Origin: Microbacterium sp. AZCO
GTDB lineage: Bacteria > Actinomycetota > Actinomycetes > Actinomycetales > Microbacteriaceae
Length of the DNA stretch: 64,000 nt
Direction of reading: 5' to 3'
NCBI RefSeq assembly: GCF_039614715.1
Contig: NZ_CP154857.1
Location: 682,001-746,000, forward strand
Of this stretch, positions 19,375-28,378 are shown piece by piece; within the stretch, counting starts at the first letter, position 1, and every line of letters starts with the position of its first letter. A program made the translations under genes and the position numbers. The notes below the pieces were generated by a model that saw nothing but the letters and a program-made list of their open reading frames with translations, had not been told where the DNA came from and searched no databases.

Positions 19375-20334
19375 ATGACTGCAGCTGTGCGCACCGCCGA
19401 CGCGGTGCCGTTCTCGTTCGAGATCTACCCGCCGCGCTCCGACGCCGCGACCGCAGCGCTGCACGAGACGATCCGTCATCTCGCCGACGCGGGACCCCGC
19501 TTCATCTCCGTCACATACGGCGCAGGTGGGTCGACCGGCGGACGCTCCCTCGAGCTCGTGCGGCACATCCGCGAGACGACCGACGTCGAGCCGCTCGCGC
19601 ACCTCACGTGCGTCGGCACGACCTATGCGGACGCCGCGCGCCTCATCCGCGAGTTCCTCGACGCCGGCATCACGAGCTTCCTCGCCCTCCGCGGCGATCC
19701 TCCGCTCGGCGCGACGGAGGACGACGCCTTCCTGGGCGACCTCGAGACGGCGGCGCAGCTCGTGCAGCTCATCCATCGTGTCCAGGCGGAGCGCTCGCCG
19801 TACACCGAGTGCCCCATCCCCGGCGTGCCGGGCGCCGCGCGCGTCGATCGCCGCCGCAAGGCGGAGATCTCGGTCGCCGCCTTCCCCAACGGGCACCCCC
19901 GGTCGCGGCATCCGCACGAGCACATCGACGCGCTGCTCGCGAAGCAGGCGGCCGGTGCGACGTCGGCGATCACGCAGCTCTTCTTCCACGCCGACGACTA
20001 TCTCGGCTTCGTCGAGCAGTCGCGCGCCGCGGGGGTCGTCATCCCCATCCTCCCCGGCATCATGCCGATCGTCTCGCCCGCCCGTCTTCGCCGCGTGCTC
20101 GAGCTGACGGGGGAGCAGCTGCCGACGGGCCTCGCCGCCGCCCTCGACGCCGAGCCGACGGCCGAGGGCCAGCGCGCCGTCGGCATCGCCCACGCCGTGG
20201 AGCTCGCCCGCGAGGTCGTCGCGGGCGGTGCCCCCGGCATCCATCTGTACGCGTTCAACCATCACGAGACCGTTCTCGAGGTGCTCCGCGAAGCCGGCGC
20301 CCTCGTCCCTTCCGAACTGGAGGCCGCACGATGA
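19375..20334 (+). CDS. metF: Methylenetetrahydrofolate reductase
   Basis: FAD-dependent enzyme reducing 5,10-methylene-THF to 5-methyl-THF, the methyl donor for methionine synthesis. The 319-residue TIM-barrel protein shows the N-terminal FSFEIYPPRS motif (catalytic Glu), SVTYGAGGST, LRGDPP and AITQLFF. ATG 19375 is preferred because family homology starts shortly after it; the frame stays open 26 codons upstream without family similarity. The metE start overlaps its stop (ATGA), so the methyl donor and its user are co-translated. The 240-base upstream region holds no motif I can name. Confidence 0.96.
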   Translation: MTAAVRTADAVPFSFEIYPPRSDAATAALHETIRHLADAGPRFISVTYGAGGSTGGRSLELVRHIRETTDVEPLAHLTCVGTTYADAARLIREFLDAGITSFLALRGDPPLGATEDDAFLGDLETAAQLVQLIHRVQAERSPYTECPIPGVPGAARVDRRRKAEISVAAFPNGHPRSRHPHEHIDALLAKQAAGATSAITQLFFHADDYLGFVEQSRAAGVVIPILPGIMPIVSPARLRRVLELTGEQLPTGLAAALDAEPTAEGQRAVGIAHAVELAREVVAGGAPGIHLYAFNHHETVLEVLREAGALVPSELEAAR

Positions 20335-22661
20335 CCGACACCACCTTCCCGACCGGGACGATCCTCGGCTATCCCCGCATCGGGCGCCGACGCGAGCTCA
20401 AGCGCGCCGTCGAGGCGCACTGGGCGGGAAAGCTCACCGAGGCCGAGCTCGAGGCGTCGACGGCCGAGCTGCGCCGCGCGACGCGCGAGCGCCTCGCGGC
20501 TCTGGGCCTCGGCCGCGACGATTCCTCGATCCCCGAGTCGTTCTCGTATTACGACCAGGTCCTGGATGCCGCGACAGCGGTCGGCGCGCTGCCGGAGCGT
20601 TTCGCCCATCTGCGCGACGAGGACGGCACCATCGGCCTCTCCGCGTACTTCACCGCCGCCCGCGGAGAGGCCGAGCTCGCGCCGCTCGAGCTGACGAAGT
20701 GGTTCGACACGAACTACCACTACCTCGTGCCCGAGATCGGGCCCGAGACCGCGTTCGCGCTGTCGACCGACCGCTTCGCGCGCCAGGTCGCGGAGGCCCG
20801 TGCCGACGGCGTCACGACCCGCCCCGTGATCGTCGGACCCGTCACGCTCCTCGCCCTCGCGAAGGCGTCAGAGGTGGCCCCCGCGGGCTTCTCGCCGCTC
20901 GACCGGCTGGACGATCTGCTGCCCGTCTACGGCGAGCTGCTCGCGGCGCTGCGCGCGGCGGGCGCGGAGTGGGTGCAGCTCGACGAGCCCGCGCTCGTGA
21001 GCGAGAGCCTGCCCGTCGGCGCCGACCTGCTCGCGGCCGCCGCGGCACGCGCCTACGACGTGCTCGGCGGCGGCGAGGACCGCCCCGCGATCCTCGTGGC
21101 GGCGCCGTACGCCCAGCTGACGACGGCCTCCTGGCGCGCGCTCGCGGCGGCCCCGGTCGAGGCGCTGGCCCTCGACCTCGTCCGCGGCGCCGTGCCTGCC
21201 CCGGTCGCCGGACTCGCGGGCAAGACGCTCGTCGGCGGTGTCGTCGACGGCCGCAACGTGTGGCGCGGCGATCAGGCCGGCGCCTGGACGACGCTCGAGC
21301 AGCTGGGCGCGCTCGGTGCAGCCGCCGTCGCAGCCGGCACGTCGACGTCGCTGCAGCACGTGCCGCACGACGTCGCGGAAGATCCGCAGCTCGACGCGCG
21401 GCTCGTGTCGTGGCTCGCCTTCGCCGACCAGAAGGTGGGACAGGTGGTCACCCTCGCGCGGGGTCTCGCCGAGGGACGCGACGCCATCGCCGCGGATCTG
21501 GCAGCGGCATCCCTCGCCCTCGAAGACCGCCTCTCGGCCCCCGGCGTCCGCGACGGCGCTGTGCGGCAGCGTGCGGAGGCCCTCGGGACGTCGGACTTCG
21601 ATCGGGGCGACTACGAGGCCCGGGTCGCAGCCCAGGAGGCGGCGCTCGGCCTGCCCGTGCTGCCGACGACGACGATCGGGTCATTCCCGCAGACGGGCGA
21701 CATCCGCCGGTTCCGCGCGCAGCACGACCGCGGCGAGCTCTCGACCGCCGAGTACGAGAATCTGCTACGGCTGGAGATCGCCTCGGTGATCGGGCTGCAG
21801 GAGGAGCTCGGACTCGACGTGCTCGTGCACGGCGAGCCGGAGCGCAACGACATGGTGCAGTACTTCGCCGAGAACCTCGACGGGTTCGCGGTCACGCGCA
21901 ACGGCTGGGTCCAGTCCTACGGTTCCCGTGCGACGCGCCCGTCGATCCTGTGGGGAGACGTCTCGCGTCCCGCTCCCATCACGGTGCGGTGGTCGCAGTT
22001 CGCACAGTCGCTCAGCGACCGTCCGGTCAAGGGCATGCTGACGGGACCGGTCACGATCCTCGCCTGGTCCTTCGTCCGCGACGACCAGCCGCTCGCCGAG
22101 ACGGCCAACCAGGTCGCACTCGCCCTCCGCGACGAGATCGCCGATCTCGAGGCCGCCGGCATCGGCATCGTGCAGGTCGACGAGCCGGCCCTGCGCGAAC
22201 TGCTGCCCCTCAAGACCGCGGACCAGCCCGCGTACCTCGCGTGGTCTGTCGACTCGTTCCGTCTCGCGACGGCGGGGGCGCGACCGGCGACGCAGGTGCA
22301 CACTCATCTCTGCTACTCCGAGTTCGCCGTCGTCATCGACGCCATCGCAGCGCTCGACGCCGACGTCACCTCCATCGAGGCCGCGCGCAGCCGCGGCGAG
22401 GTGATCGGCGACATCGCGGAGTCTGGCTTCTCGCACGGCGTCGGGCCCGGCGTCTACGACATCCACTCTCCGCGGGTGCCGTCGGTCGCCGAAGTGGCCG
22501 ACCTGCTCCGCCGCGCCGTCGACGAGCTTCCGCTGCGCCAGGTCTGGGTCAACCCCGATTGCGGCCTCAAGACCCGCGCCTACCCCGAGACGGTCGCCTC
22601 GCTGCAGAACCTCGTCGAGGCGACGCGCCTTGTGCGCGCCGCCATCGACGTGACGGTCTAA
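20331..22661 (+). CDS. metE: Cobalamin-independent methionine synthase
   Basis: Transfers the methyl group of 5-methyltetrahydropteroyl-triglutamate to homocysteine, the last step of methionine synthesis, without B12. The 776 residues make the usual double barrel. Zinc and homocysteine ligands are visible in the C-terminal barrel: His659 and Cys661 (THLCYSEF) and Cys744 (NPDCGLKTR). The N-terminal LGYPRIGRRRELK motif supports ATG 20331, which overlaps the metF stop. Its stop codon overlaps the stop of the opposing membrane-protein gene, leaving no intergenic terminator. Confidence 0.98.
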   Translation: MTDTTFPTGTILGYPRIGRRRELKRAVEAHWAGKLTEAELEASTAELRRATRERLAALGLGRDDSSIPESFSYYDQVLDAATAVGALPERFAHLRDEDGTIGLSAYFTAARGEAELAPLELTKWFDTNYHYLVPEIGPETAFALSTDRFARQVAEARADGVTTRPVIVGPVTLLALAKASEVAPAGFSPLDRLDDLLPVYGELLAALRAAGAEWVQLDEPALVSESLPVGADLLAAAAARAYDVLGGGEDRPAILVAAPYAQLTTASWRALAAAPVEALALDLVRGAVPAPVAGLAGKTLVGGVVDGRNVWRGDQAGAWTTLEQLGALGAAAVAAGTSTSLQHVPHDVAEDPQLDARLVSWLAFADQKVGQVVTLARGLAEGRDAIAADLAAASLALEDRLSAPGVRDGAVRQRAEALGTSDFDRGDYEARVAAQEAALGLPVLPTTTIGSFPQTGDIRRFRAQHDRGELSTAEYENLLRLEIASVIGLQEELGLDVLVHGEPERNDMVQYFAENLDGFAVTRNGWVQSYGSRATRPSILWGDVSRPAPITVRWSQFAQSLSDRPVKGMLTGPVTILAWSFVRDDQPLAETANQVALALRDEIADLEAAGIGIVQVDEPALRELLPLKTADQPAYLAWSVDSFRLATAGARPATQVHTHLCYSEFAVVIDAIAALDADVTSIEAARSRGEVIGDIAESGFSHGVGPGVYDIHSPRVPSVAEVADLLRRAVDELPLRQVWVNPDCGLKTRAYPETVASLQNLVEATRLVRAAIDVTV

Positions 22662-24370
22662 CGGCGCGGCTTCTTCGCGGTGGGGGATGCCCCGGTCGCG
22701 GCTTCTCCGGAGGTCGCCGCCGGGGCATCCTCCGTCTCGGCCGCGGAGCTGTCGCCCCCGGCGTCCGGGGGCGTGGCCGAGGGGTACTCGGCCGTGACGT
22801 CCTCGCCCGAGGCGACGTCGGTGTCCGTCGGCGCCGCCGCGGCGCCCGGGTCGGTAGCGGCGGTCGTGTCCGTCGGCGCCGCCGCGGCGCCCGGCTCGGT
22901 CGCGGCGTCGGAGGACCGGTCGGTCCACGCCGAGAGTGCGGCCGCCGAGGCCTGCGCGTCCGCCGCGGCCGCCTCCGCGTCCGCTGCCGCGACCTCCGCG
23001 TCGATGGCCGCACCGGTCGCGACCTCGGCGGGCGTCGGTGACACGAGCTCGTCGGGACGCTTCTGCAGCAGCTCGAGGAGCCAGGCGACCGCGAATGCGA
23101 CGATGATCACGAGGAAGACGTCGCCCGCCGACAGGGGCCGCAGGGCGTAGAGCCACAGCACCGCCAGGATCGCGATGATGACGCGGATCAGGACGCGGGA
23201 GCGGGCGAGCCACAGGCCGAAGCCGCCGGTGTTGAGGCCCCGCGAGGCGAGCCAGCGGCGCGCCGAGGAGTTGACGCCGCGGATCACGCCGCGCGAGCGT
23301 ACGGCCGGCGACGAGCCGCCCATGAACCAGCCCAGCACGGCGATGAAGACGCCGAGGAGCGCGATGATCGCCGCCGTCTGGCGCATGGAGTCGATGAGCT
23401 GGCCGTAGATCACGTCGAGCGCCGCGACCGACAGGTCGAGCTGCGCGCCGGCCTGCCCGATCAAGGGATAGCCGACGGCGAAGCCGAGTGCGAGCGCGCC
23501 GCCGCCGAGGGCGAAGCCGATGCCCGTGCCGACGATCGCGACGCTACGCCTGCGGGCGATCAGGATGCCGAGCGCGAAGAGCGCGAGCGTGATGACGGGC
23601 AGCCACCACCCCAGGGTCGACGCGATGGCGTACGACGTGCGGATCGTGACGAGGGCTGATCCCGTGCCGATGATGACGACCTTGTCGATGGCCGGGATCA
23701 TCTGTGCGACCCCGACGCCGCGGTCCACGAGGTTCTGCTTGACGCGGTCGACGATGGCTCCGAGCTGGATGCCGACGCCCTGGTCGGTCATCACGACGAC
23801 GCCGTTGCCGTCCGACGTCGCGGCGGCGGTGAGCGCGCGATGCGCGGCGCGCGTCGTCGTGGCCCATACGTCGGCGAAGGCATCGGACTGCACGACGCGC
23901 GTCACCGTCGTGTTGACGAGGTTCTCCAGCCCGTCGGCGGCGGGCGCCTTGAGGAGATCGAGCGCCTGCTTCGCGCGAGGTCCGAGGCCGAGGTCGGAGA
24001 TGCCGTCGAAGACGTTCGAGGTCAGCTGTTTGAAGTCGACCTGCGCCTGGATGGCGTCCATCGTCTCGTCGACGATCATCTGCTGGACGGCGGGATCGTC
24101 GGCGAGCGGCGCGAGCGTGTTGACGAACGCCTCTTCGTCCACGAGCTGCACGCGTGCCCACGCGCTCACGATCGAGACGGGCACGAGGATCGCCGCGATC
24201 ACGATCACGAGGGCGGACACCCACGCGCGCCACGTCCCCTTGCGCCGGCGCTCAATCTCGGCGGGTGGAGCCGCGACGGGCGGGATCGGCGCCGTGAGAC
24301 GGAGCGTCTCGTTCTCGGCGCGCAGGCGATCGACTTCGGATCGGAGATCATCGATCTCGGACGTGGCCAT
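22658..24370 (-). CDS. Large multi-pass membrane protein, function unknown
   Basis: A 570-residue protein I do not recognise beyond its architecture. Residues 1-25 look like a short coiled coil (SEIDDLRSEVDRLRAENETL), with one membrane helix at about 48-70. An extracytoplasmic helical segment of ~170 residues follows. Then come helices near 250-272, 277-303, 331-350 and two between 393 and 436, and finally a cytoplasmic Ala/Thr/Asp-rich tail of about 130 residues. The tail holds a tandem duplication of a PGAAAAPTDT unit. ATG 24370 follows AGGTGGGG; an upstream in-frame GTG at 24442 is less likely. It sits between metE and lexA. A transport or envelope role is only a guess. Confidence 0.8.
   Translation of the reverse strand: MATSEIDDLRSEVDRLRAENETLRLTAPIPPVAAPPAEIERRRKGTWRAWVSALVIVIAAILVPVSIVSAWARVQLVDEEAFVNTLAPLADDPAVQQMIVDETMDAIQAQVDFKQLTSNVFDGISDLGLGPRAKQALDLLKAPAADGLENLVNTTVTRVVQSDAFADVWATTTRAAHRALTAAATSDGNGVVVMTDQGVGIQLGAIVDRVKQNLVDRGVGVAQMIPAIDKVVIIGTGSALVTIRTSYAIASTLGWWLPVITLALFALGILIARRRSVAIVGTGIGFALGGGALALGFAVGYPLIGQAGAQLDLSVAALDVIYGQLIDSMRQTAAIIALLGVFIAVLGWFMGGSSPAVRSRGVIRGVNSSARRWLASRGLNTGGFGLWLARSRVLIRVIIAILAVLWLYALRPLSAGDVFLVIIVAFAVAWLLELLQKRPDELVSPTPAEVATGAAIDAEVAAADAEAAAADAQASAAALSAWTDRSSDAATEPGAAAAPTDTTAATDPGAAAAPTDTDVASGEDVTAEYPSATPPDAGGDSSAAETEDAPAATSGEAATGASPTAKKPRR
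22821..22910 (+). repeat. Two 45-base tandem repeats in the membrane-protein tail
   Basis: Copies at 22821-22865 and 22866-22910, both beginning GTGTCCGTCGGCGCCGCCGC, with a few substitutions near the end. In frame on the minus strand they encode duplicated Ala/Pro/Thr-rich segments of the cytoplasmic tail. Confidence 0.9.
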
Positions 24371-24520
24371 GTCCCCACCTCTCATCGGCGCCACCCCCGG
24401 CGCCCTGGGGCCATTGTGCACGGCGGCCCCGACGTTCACCATCGATCCGCCGACGGCATCGCCCTGCGTGGGCGAGGCGCCGAGGAGAGGAGGGATGCCG
24501 CGCGCGGCGCGCGGGGGAGG

Positions 24521-25201
24521 CTAAACGGCGCGGAGGACGGCGACGACCTTGCCGAGCACGACGGCCTCATCGCCCAGGATCGGCTCGAACGCGGAGTTGC
24601 GGGGGAGCAGCCACGTGTGGCCGTCGCGCTGCCGGAAGGCCTTGACCGTCGCCTCGCCGTCGAGCATCGCCGCGACGATGTCGCCGTTCTGGGCGTCGTG
24701 CTGCGAGCGGACGACGACCCAGTCGCCGTCGCAGATCGCCGCGTCGATCATCGACTCCCCGACGATCTTGAGCATGAAGAGGTCGCCCTTGCCGACGAGC
24801 TGACGCGGGAGGGGGAAGATCTCCTCGATCTGCTGGTCCGCCGTGATCGGCACTCCCGCCGCGATCCGGCCCACGAGCGGCACGAGGGCGGCGTCGCCCA
24901 CGGCGGGGGCGGTGTCGGCCGGGTTCTCGTCGGCGACGCCCGGAAGATCGATGAGCACCTCCATCGCACGCGTCTTGCCGGCGTCGCGGCGCAGGTAGCC
25001 GCTCAGCTCGAGCTGGTTGAGCTGATGGGTGACGCTCGAGAGCGACTTGAGGCCGACTGCGTCCCCGATCTCGCGCATGCTCGGCGGATACCCGTGCCGC
25101 GCGATAGAGCGCTGGATGACCTCCAGGATGGCGAGCTGCTTGTCGCTGAGGCTCTTGCGCCGCCGGGTCTGAGGCTTGTCGCGGCCGCTCGCGTCGGTCA
25201 T
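24521..25201 (-). CDS. lexA: SOS repressor LexA
   Basis: Represses the SOS regulon and self-cleaves when RecA filaments form on single-stranded DNA. The 226 residues comprise an N-terminal winged helix-turn-helix (about 18-80, with [16 protein letters not shown]) and a C-terminal S24 peptidase domain. The cleavage site Ala115-Gly116 (IAAGVPI), nucleophile Ser150 (GESMID) and Lys187 are all present, so cleavage should be intact. AGGAG lies about eight bases before the ATG. Its promoter overlaps the operator shared with the divergent LysM gene. Confidence 0.98.
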   Translation of the reverse strand: MTDASGRDKPQTRRRKSLSDKQLAILEVIQRSIARHGYPPSMREIGDAVGLKSLSSVTHQLNQLELSGYLRRDAGKTRAMEVLIDLPGVADENPADTAPAVGDAALVPLVGRIAAGVPITADQQIEEIFPLPRQLVGKGDLFMLKIVGESMIDAAICDGDWVVVRSQHDAQNGDIVAAMLDGEATVKAFRQRDGHTWLLPRNSAFEPILGDEAVVLGKVVAVLRAV

Positions 25202-25358
25202 CGTGCAGCTCCTGTCTCACGCTCCGCGGGGGGAGCGTCTTCGAATGTCGGAGGCCCGTGGTGGGGTGTCTCTGTCGAAACGGTATCCGGTCGTCGAGGC
25301 GATGCGCAGCACCAGTGCCCGCGTGTCGTATTCGAGGGTCCGGAGTCCGATTCGGCGC

Positions 25359-25390
25359 TTGACACCCGATTGTATCGAAGATAACTTCGG
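25359..25390. promoter_or_regulatory. Shared LexA operator and divergent promoters of lexA and the LysM gene
   Basis: Plus strand: TTGACA (25359-25364), 17 bases, TAACTT (25382-25387). Minus strand: -10 TACAAT (25374-25369). The LexA box TCGAAG-ATAA-CTTCGG (25375-25390) overlaps the plus -10 and lies just upstream of the minus -10, so a single repressor dimer can block both genes. Confidence 0.82.
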
Positions 25391-25395
25391 AATGA

Positions 25396-25439
25396 AGGTT
25401 CGCATTTGCCACTCCCGGCCGAGCGGCGGATGCGAACCT
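25396..25439 (+). promoter_or_regulatory. Leader stem-loop upstream of the LysM gene
   Basis: Perfect 10-base inverted repeat AGGTTCGCAT (25396-25405) and ATGCGAACCT (25430-25439) around a 24-base loop, inside the predicted 5' leader and ending about ten bases before the AGGAGG. It could tune translation or mRNA stability; the function is inferred. Confidence 0.5.
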
Positions 25440-25459
25440 CTTCCCCTCAGGAGGACGCC

Positions 25460-25864
25460 ATGACCGCCATCGGCATCTCGAGCACCGCTTTCCGCAGCAC
25501 GGCCCGTCGAGGCTCGGTTCGTCCGAGCGCCGCCTCGGCCACGCGGCTGCGTCTGACGACGCGCGGCCGCCGGGTGATCGCGTTCCTCGCCGCGCTGCCC
25601 GCGATCGTGGCGCTCGCCGTCGCGCTCGTCGTGGGAGGGTCCTCGGCCCTCGCCTCGCGCGACACCGGTGCGCCCGCGGGATCGTTCGCGACCGTCACCG
25701 TCGCGGCCGGCGAGTCGCTGTGGTCGATCGCCGAGGAGGTCGCGCCCGGCGCCGACCCGCGCGACGTCGTCGACGCGATCGCGCGCCTCAACGCCCTCGA
25801 CGGCGTCACCGTGTCGGCGGGGCAGCGTCTCGCGATCCCGGCCGAATACGCCCCCGCCCACTGA
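25460..25864 (+). CDS. LysM-domain membrane protein, SOS-controlled cell-division inhibitor candidate
   Basis: A 134-residue protein with a basic N-terminus, one membrane helix (about 39-60) and an extracytoplasmic LysM peptidoglycan-binding domain (about 78-127: VTVAAGESLWSIAEEVAPG ...). It is divergent from lexA and shares its operator. That is the placement of YneA in Bacillus, DivS in Corynebacterium and Rv2719c (ChiZ) in M. tuberculosis, SOS-induced proteins that delay division. By position, topology and domain I infer the same role here. AGGAGG precedes the ATG by five bases. No separate hydrolase domain is seen. Confidence 0.85.
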   Translation: MTAIGISSTAFRSTARRGSVRPSAASATRLRLTTRGRRVIAFLAALPAIVALAVALVVGGSSALASRDTGAPAGSFATVTVAAGESLWSIAEEVAPGADPRDVVDAIARLNALDGVTVSAGQRLAIPAEYAPAH

Positions 25865-25979
25865 TCCCCGACGACGCGACGCCCTCCGCCCGTACCCCGC
25901 CCGAGCTGGCCCGCGCCGCCTCGCAGAAGGCGCGCCCGATGGCTGAGAGGGTCCACGAGGCGCTCGCCGCGCGGCGCTC

Positions 25980-25985
25980 TACGAT
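25980..25985 (+). promoter_or_regulatory. -10 element (TACGAT) of leaderless hisC
   Basis: TACGAT ends seven bases before GTG 25993, which favours that start over GTG 25999 and over upstream in-frame codons. Confidence 0.5.
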
Positions 25986-25992
25986 GGGAGGG

Positions 25993-27078
25993 GTGACCGT
26001 GCGCCTCGATCAGCTCCCGCTTCGCGACGACCTCCGCGGAATGACGCCCTACGGCGCTCCGCAGGCGCCGCTCCCCGTCGCTCTCAACGTCAACGAGAAC
26101 ACGCATCCTGTTCCGCAGGAGGTCGCCGACGACATCCTCGACTCGATCGCCCACGCCCTGCGCGACGTCAACCGCTATCCCGACCGCGAGTTCACCGACC
26201 TCCGGGAGGGTTTCGCCGCTTACCTCGGCCACGGGCTCACGCGCGATCAGATCTGGGCGGCCAACGGCTCCAACGAGGTCCTGCAGCACGTGCTGCAGGC
26301 GTTCGCCGGCCCCGGACGCACGGCGTTCGGATTCGCGCCGACGTACTCGATGTATCCGCTGCTCACCCGCGCCACGGGCGCGACGTGGGTCGCGGGCGAG
26401 CGGGCGCACGATTTCGGCGTCAGCGCGGAGAGTGCGGCGGCGCAGGTCGCGGATGCCGACCCCGACGTCGTCTTCCTCTGCGCCCCGAACAACCCGACGG
26501 GCACGCCCATGGGCCTCGACGTCATCGAGGCCGTCTACGACGCGACCGACGGCATCGTCATCGTCGACGAGGCGTACTTCGAGTTCGCCCCGCGCGAGGA
26601 GCGCTCGGCTCTGACGCTCCTGCCGGACCGCGAGCGACTCGTCATCTCCCGCACGATGAGCAAGGCCTTCGCCTTCGCTGGGGCGCGAGTCGGCTACCTC
26701 GCCGCCGATCCCGCCATCGTCGACGCCCTGCGGCTCGTGCGCCTGCCGTATCACCTCAGCGCGCTCACGCAGGCAGCCGCGTCCGCGGCGCTCCGGCACG
26801 CCCCGACCATGCTGCGCATGGTCGACGAGATCGTCGCGCAGCGCGACCGCATCTCGGCGACGCTCGACGCCCTCGACTACGAGCCGCACGAGTCGTGGAC
26901 GAACTTCGTGCTGTTCGGCGGCGTCGACGACCCGGCCGCGACCTGGCAGGCGCTCTACGACCGCGGCGTGCTCATCCGCGACGTCGGCATCCCGAACCAC
27001 CTGCGGGTCACCGCCGGCACGGAGGCCGAGACGACCGCGTTCCTCGACGCCCTCGCCTCGATAGACTCGGGCTCATGA
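25993..27078 (+). CDS. hisC: Histidinol-phosphate aminotransferase
   Basis: PLP enzyme converting imidazole acetol phosphate to histidinol phosphate with glutamate as amino donor. The 361 residues show LNVNENTHP, the substrate-side [21 protein letters not shown] and the PLP lysine Lys224 ([12 protein letters not shown]). The frame is open further upstream, but family similarity starts near [10 protein letters not shown], so the short GTG start is used. It begins the his cluster hisC-hisB-hisH-hisA with stop-start overlaps. hisD, usually just upstream in actinobacteria, is not in the window. Confidence 0.95.
   Translation: MTVRLDQLPLRDDLRGMTPYGAPQAPLPVALNVNENTHPVPQEVADDILDSIAHALRDVNRYPDREFTDLREGFAAYLGHGLTRDQIWAANGSNEVLQHVLQAFAGPGRTAFGFAPTYSMYPLLTRATGATWVAGERAHDFGVSAESAAAQVADADPDVVFLCAPNNPTGTPMGLDVIEAVYDATDGIVIVDEAYFEFAPREERSALTLLPDRERLVISRTMSKAFAFAGARVGYLAADPAIVDALRLVRLPYHLSALTQAAASAALRHAPTMLRMVDEIVAQRDRISATLDALDYEPHESWTNFVLFGGVDDPAATWQALYDRGVLIRDVGIPNHLRVTAGTEAETTAFLDALASIDSGS
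27062..27067 (+). promoter_or_regulatory. Possible internal -10 (TAGACT) before hisB
   Basis: TAGACT lies within the last codons of hisC and ends seven bases before the hisB ATG. It could give an extra leaderless hisB transcript inside the operon. Confidence 0.35.
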
Positions 27079-27677
27079 CCGCACGCACCGCGTCGCTCCG
27101 CCGCGCGACGAGCGAGTCCACTGTCGAGCTCGACCTCGACCTCGACGGCACGGGCCGCAGCCACATCGACACGACGGTCCCGTTCTTCGACCACCTCCTC
27201 ACCGCCTTCGCCAAGCACTCGCTGACCGATCTCACGGTGCGCGCGTCGGGCGACACCGACATCGACGCGCATCACACGGCCGAGGATGTCTCGATCGTGC
27301 TCGGCCAGGCGATCCGCCAGGCCCTCGGTGACAAGTCGGGCATCTCTCGCTACGGCGACGCACTCGTCCCGCTCGACGAAGCGCTCGCGCAGGCCGTCGT
27401 CGACATCTCGGGCCGGCCCTACCTCGTGCACACGGGGGAGCCCGCCGGCTTCGAGTTCCACCTCATCGGCGGCCACTTCACGGGGTCGCTCGTCCGTCAC
27501 ACGTTCGAGGCCATCACGTTCAACGCGGGCCTCACCGTGCACGTCCGCGTGCTCGAGGGCCGCGACCCCCACCACATCGCGGAGGCCGAGTTCAAGGCGT
27601 TCGCGCGCGCCTTCCGCCAGGCGAAGTCGCTCGATCCGCTGGTCGACGGCATCCCGAGCACGAAGGGCGCGCTGTGA
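27075..27677 (+). CDS. hisB: Imidazoleglycerol-phosphate dehydratase
   Basis: Mn2+ enzyme dehydrating imidazole glycerol phosphate to imidazole acetol phosphate, the substrate of HisC. At 200 residues it is the monofunctional form. Metal-binding His/Glu motifs are visible: [24 protein letters not shown] and [20 protein letters not shown] 27075 overlaps the hisC stop (ATGA) and the hisH GTG overlaps its own stop, so the three genes are translationally coupled. Confidence 0.97.
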   Translation: MTARTASLRRATSESTVELDLDLDGTGRSHIDTTVPFFDHLLTAFAKHSLTDLTVRASGDTDIDAHHTAEDVSIVLGQAIRQALGDKSGISRYGDALVPLDEALAQAVVDISGRPYLVHTGEPAGFEFHLIGGHFTGSLVRHTFEAITFNAGLTVHVRVLEGRDPHHIAEAEFKAFARAFRQAKSLDPLVDGIPSTKGAL

Positions 27678-28324
27678 CGCGACCCGTCGTCGCGGTGCTC
27701 GACTACGGGTCGGGCAATGTCCACTCCGCCGTGAAGGCGCTCGACGCCGCGGGCGCCGACGCGCGCCTCACGTCGGATCGTTCGCTCGTGCTCGAGGCCG
27801 ACGGCCTCGTCGTGCCCGGCGTCGGCGCCTTCCGCGCCGTCATGGAGGCGCTCAAGGCCAGCCGCGGTGAGGAGCTCATCGGCCGCCGCCTCGCGGGCGG
27901 GCGCCCCGTCCTCGGCATCTGCGTCGGCATGCAGGTGCTCTTCGAGCGCGGCGTGGAGCGCGGCGTCGACACGGAGGGGCTCGGCGAGTGGCCGGGAACC
28001 GTGACCGAGCTCGACGCGCCCGTGCTTCCGCACATGGGCTGGAACACCGTGCAGGCAGGTGCGGGGAGCCGCCTGTTCGCGGGCATCGAGAACGAGCGCT
28101 TCTACTTCGTGCACTCCTTCGGAGCGCAGAAGTGGCACCTCGACGTGCAGCCGCCGTTCCCGCAGCCGAGCCTCACGTGGTGCGACTACGGCTCGTCTCC
28201 CTTCCTCGCCGCGGTCGAGAACGGGCCTCTCTCGGCCACCCAGTTCCACCCCGAGAAGTCGGGGAGTGCCGGCATCCGTCTCCTCTCCAATTGGATCGAC
28301 GGGCTGGGCGCGGCTAACCTCTGA
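27674..28324 (+). CDS. hisH: Imidazole glycerol phosphate synthase, glutaminase subunit HisH
   Basis: Class I glutaminase delivering ammonia to HisF, forming imidazole glycerol phosphate and AICAR. The 216 residues have the nucleophile elbow GICVGMQ, the early LDYGSGN motif and the catalytic His-Glu pair in [12 protein letters not shown] start in a GTGA overlap with hisB. The partner hisF is not in this window. Confidence 0.97.
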   Translation: MTRPVVAVLDYGSGNVHSAVKALDAAGADARLTSDRSLVLEADGLVVPGVGAFRAVMEALKASRGEELIGRRLAGGRPVLGICVGMQVLFERGVERGVDTEGLGEWPGTVTELDAPVLPHMGWNTVQAGAGSRLFAGIENERFYFVHSFGAQKWHLDVQPPFPQPSLTWCDYGSSPFLAAVENGPLSATQFHPEKSGSAGIRLLSNWIDGLGAANL

Positions 28325-28378
28325 ACTCGTGCCTATGTGCGGGAGCCGTCCCGCGGCCGCGATGCGCTTCGAGGATCC

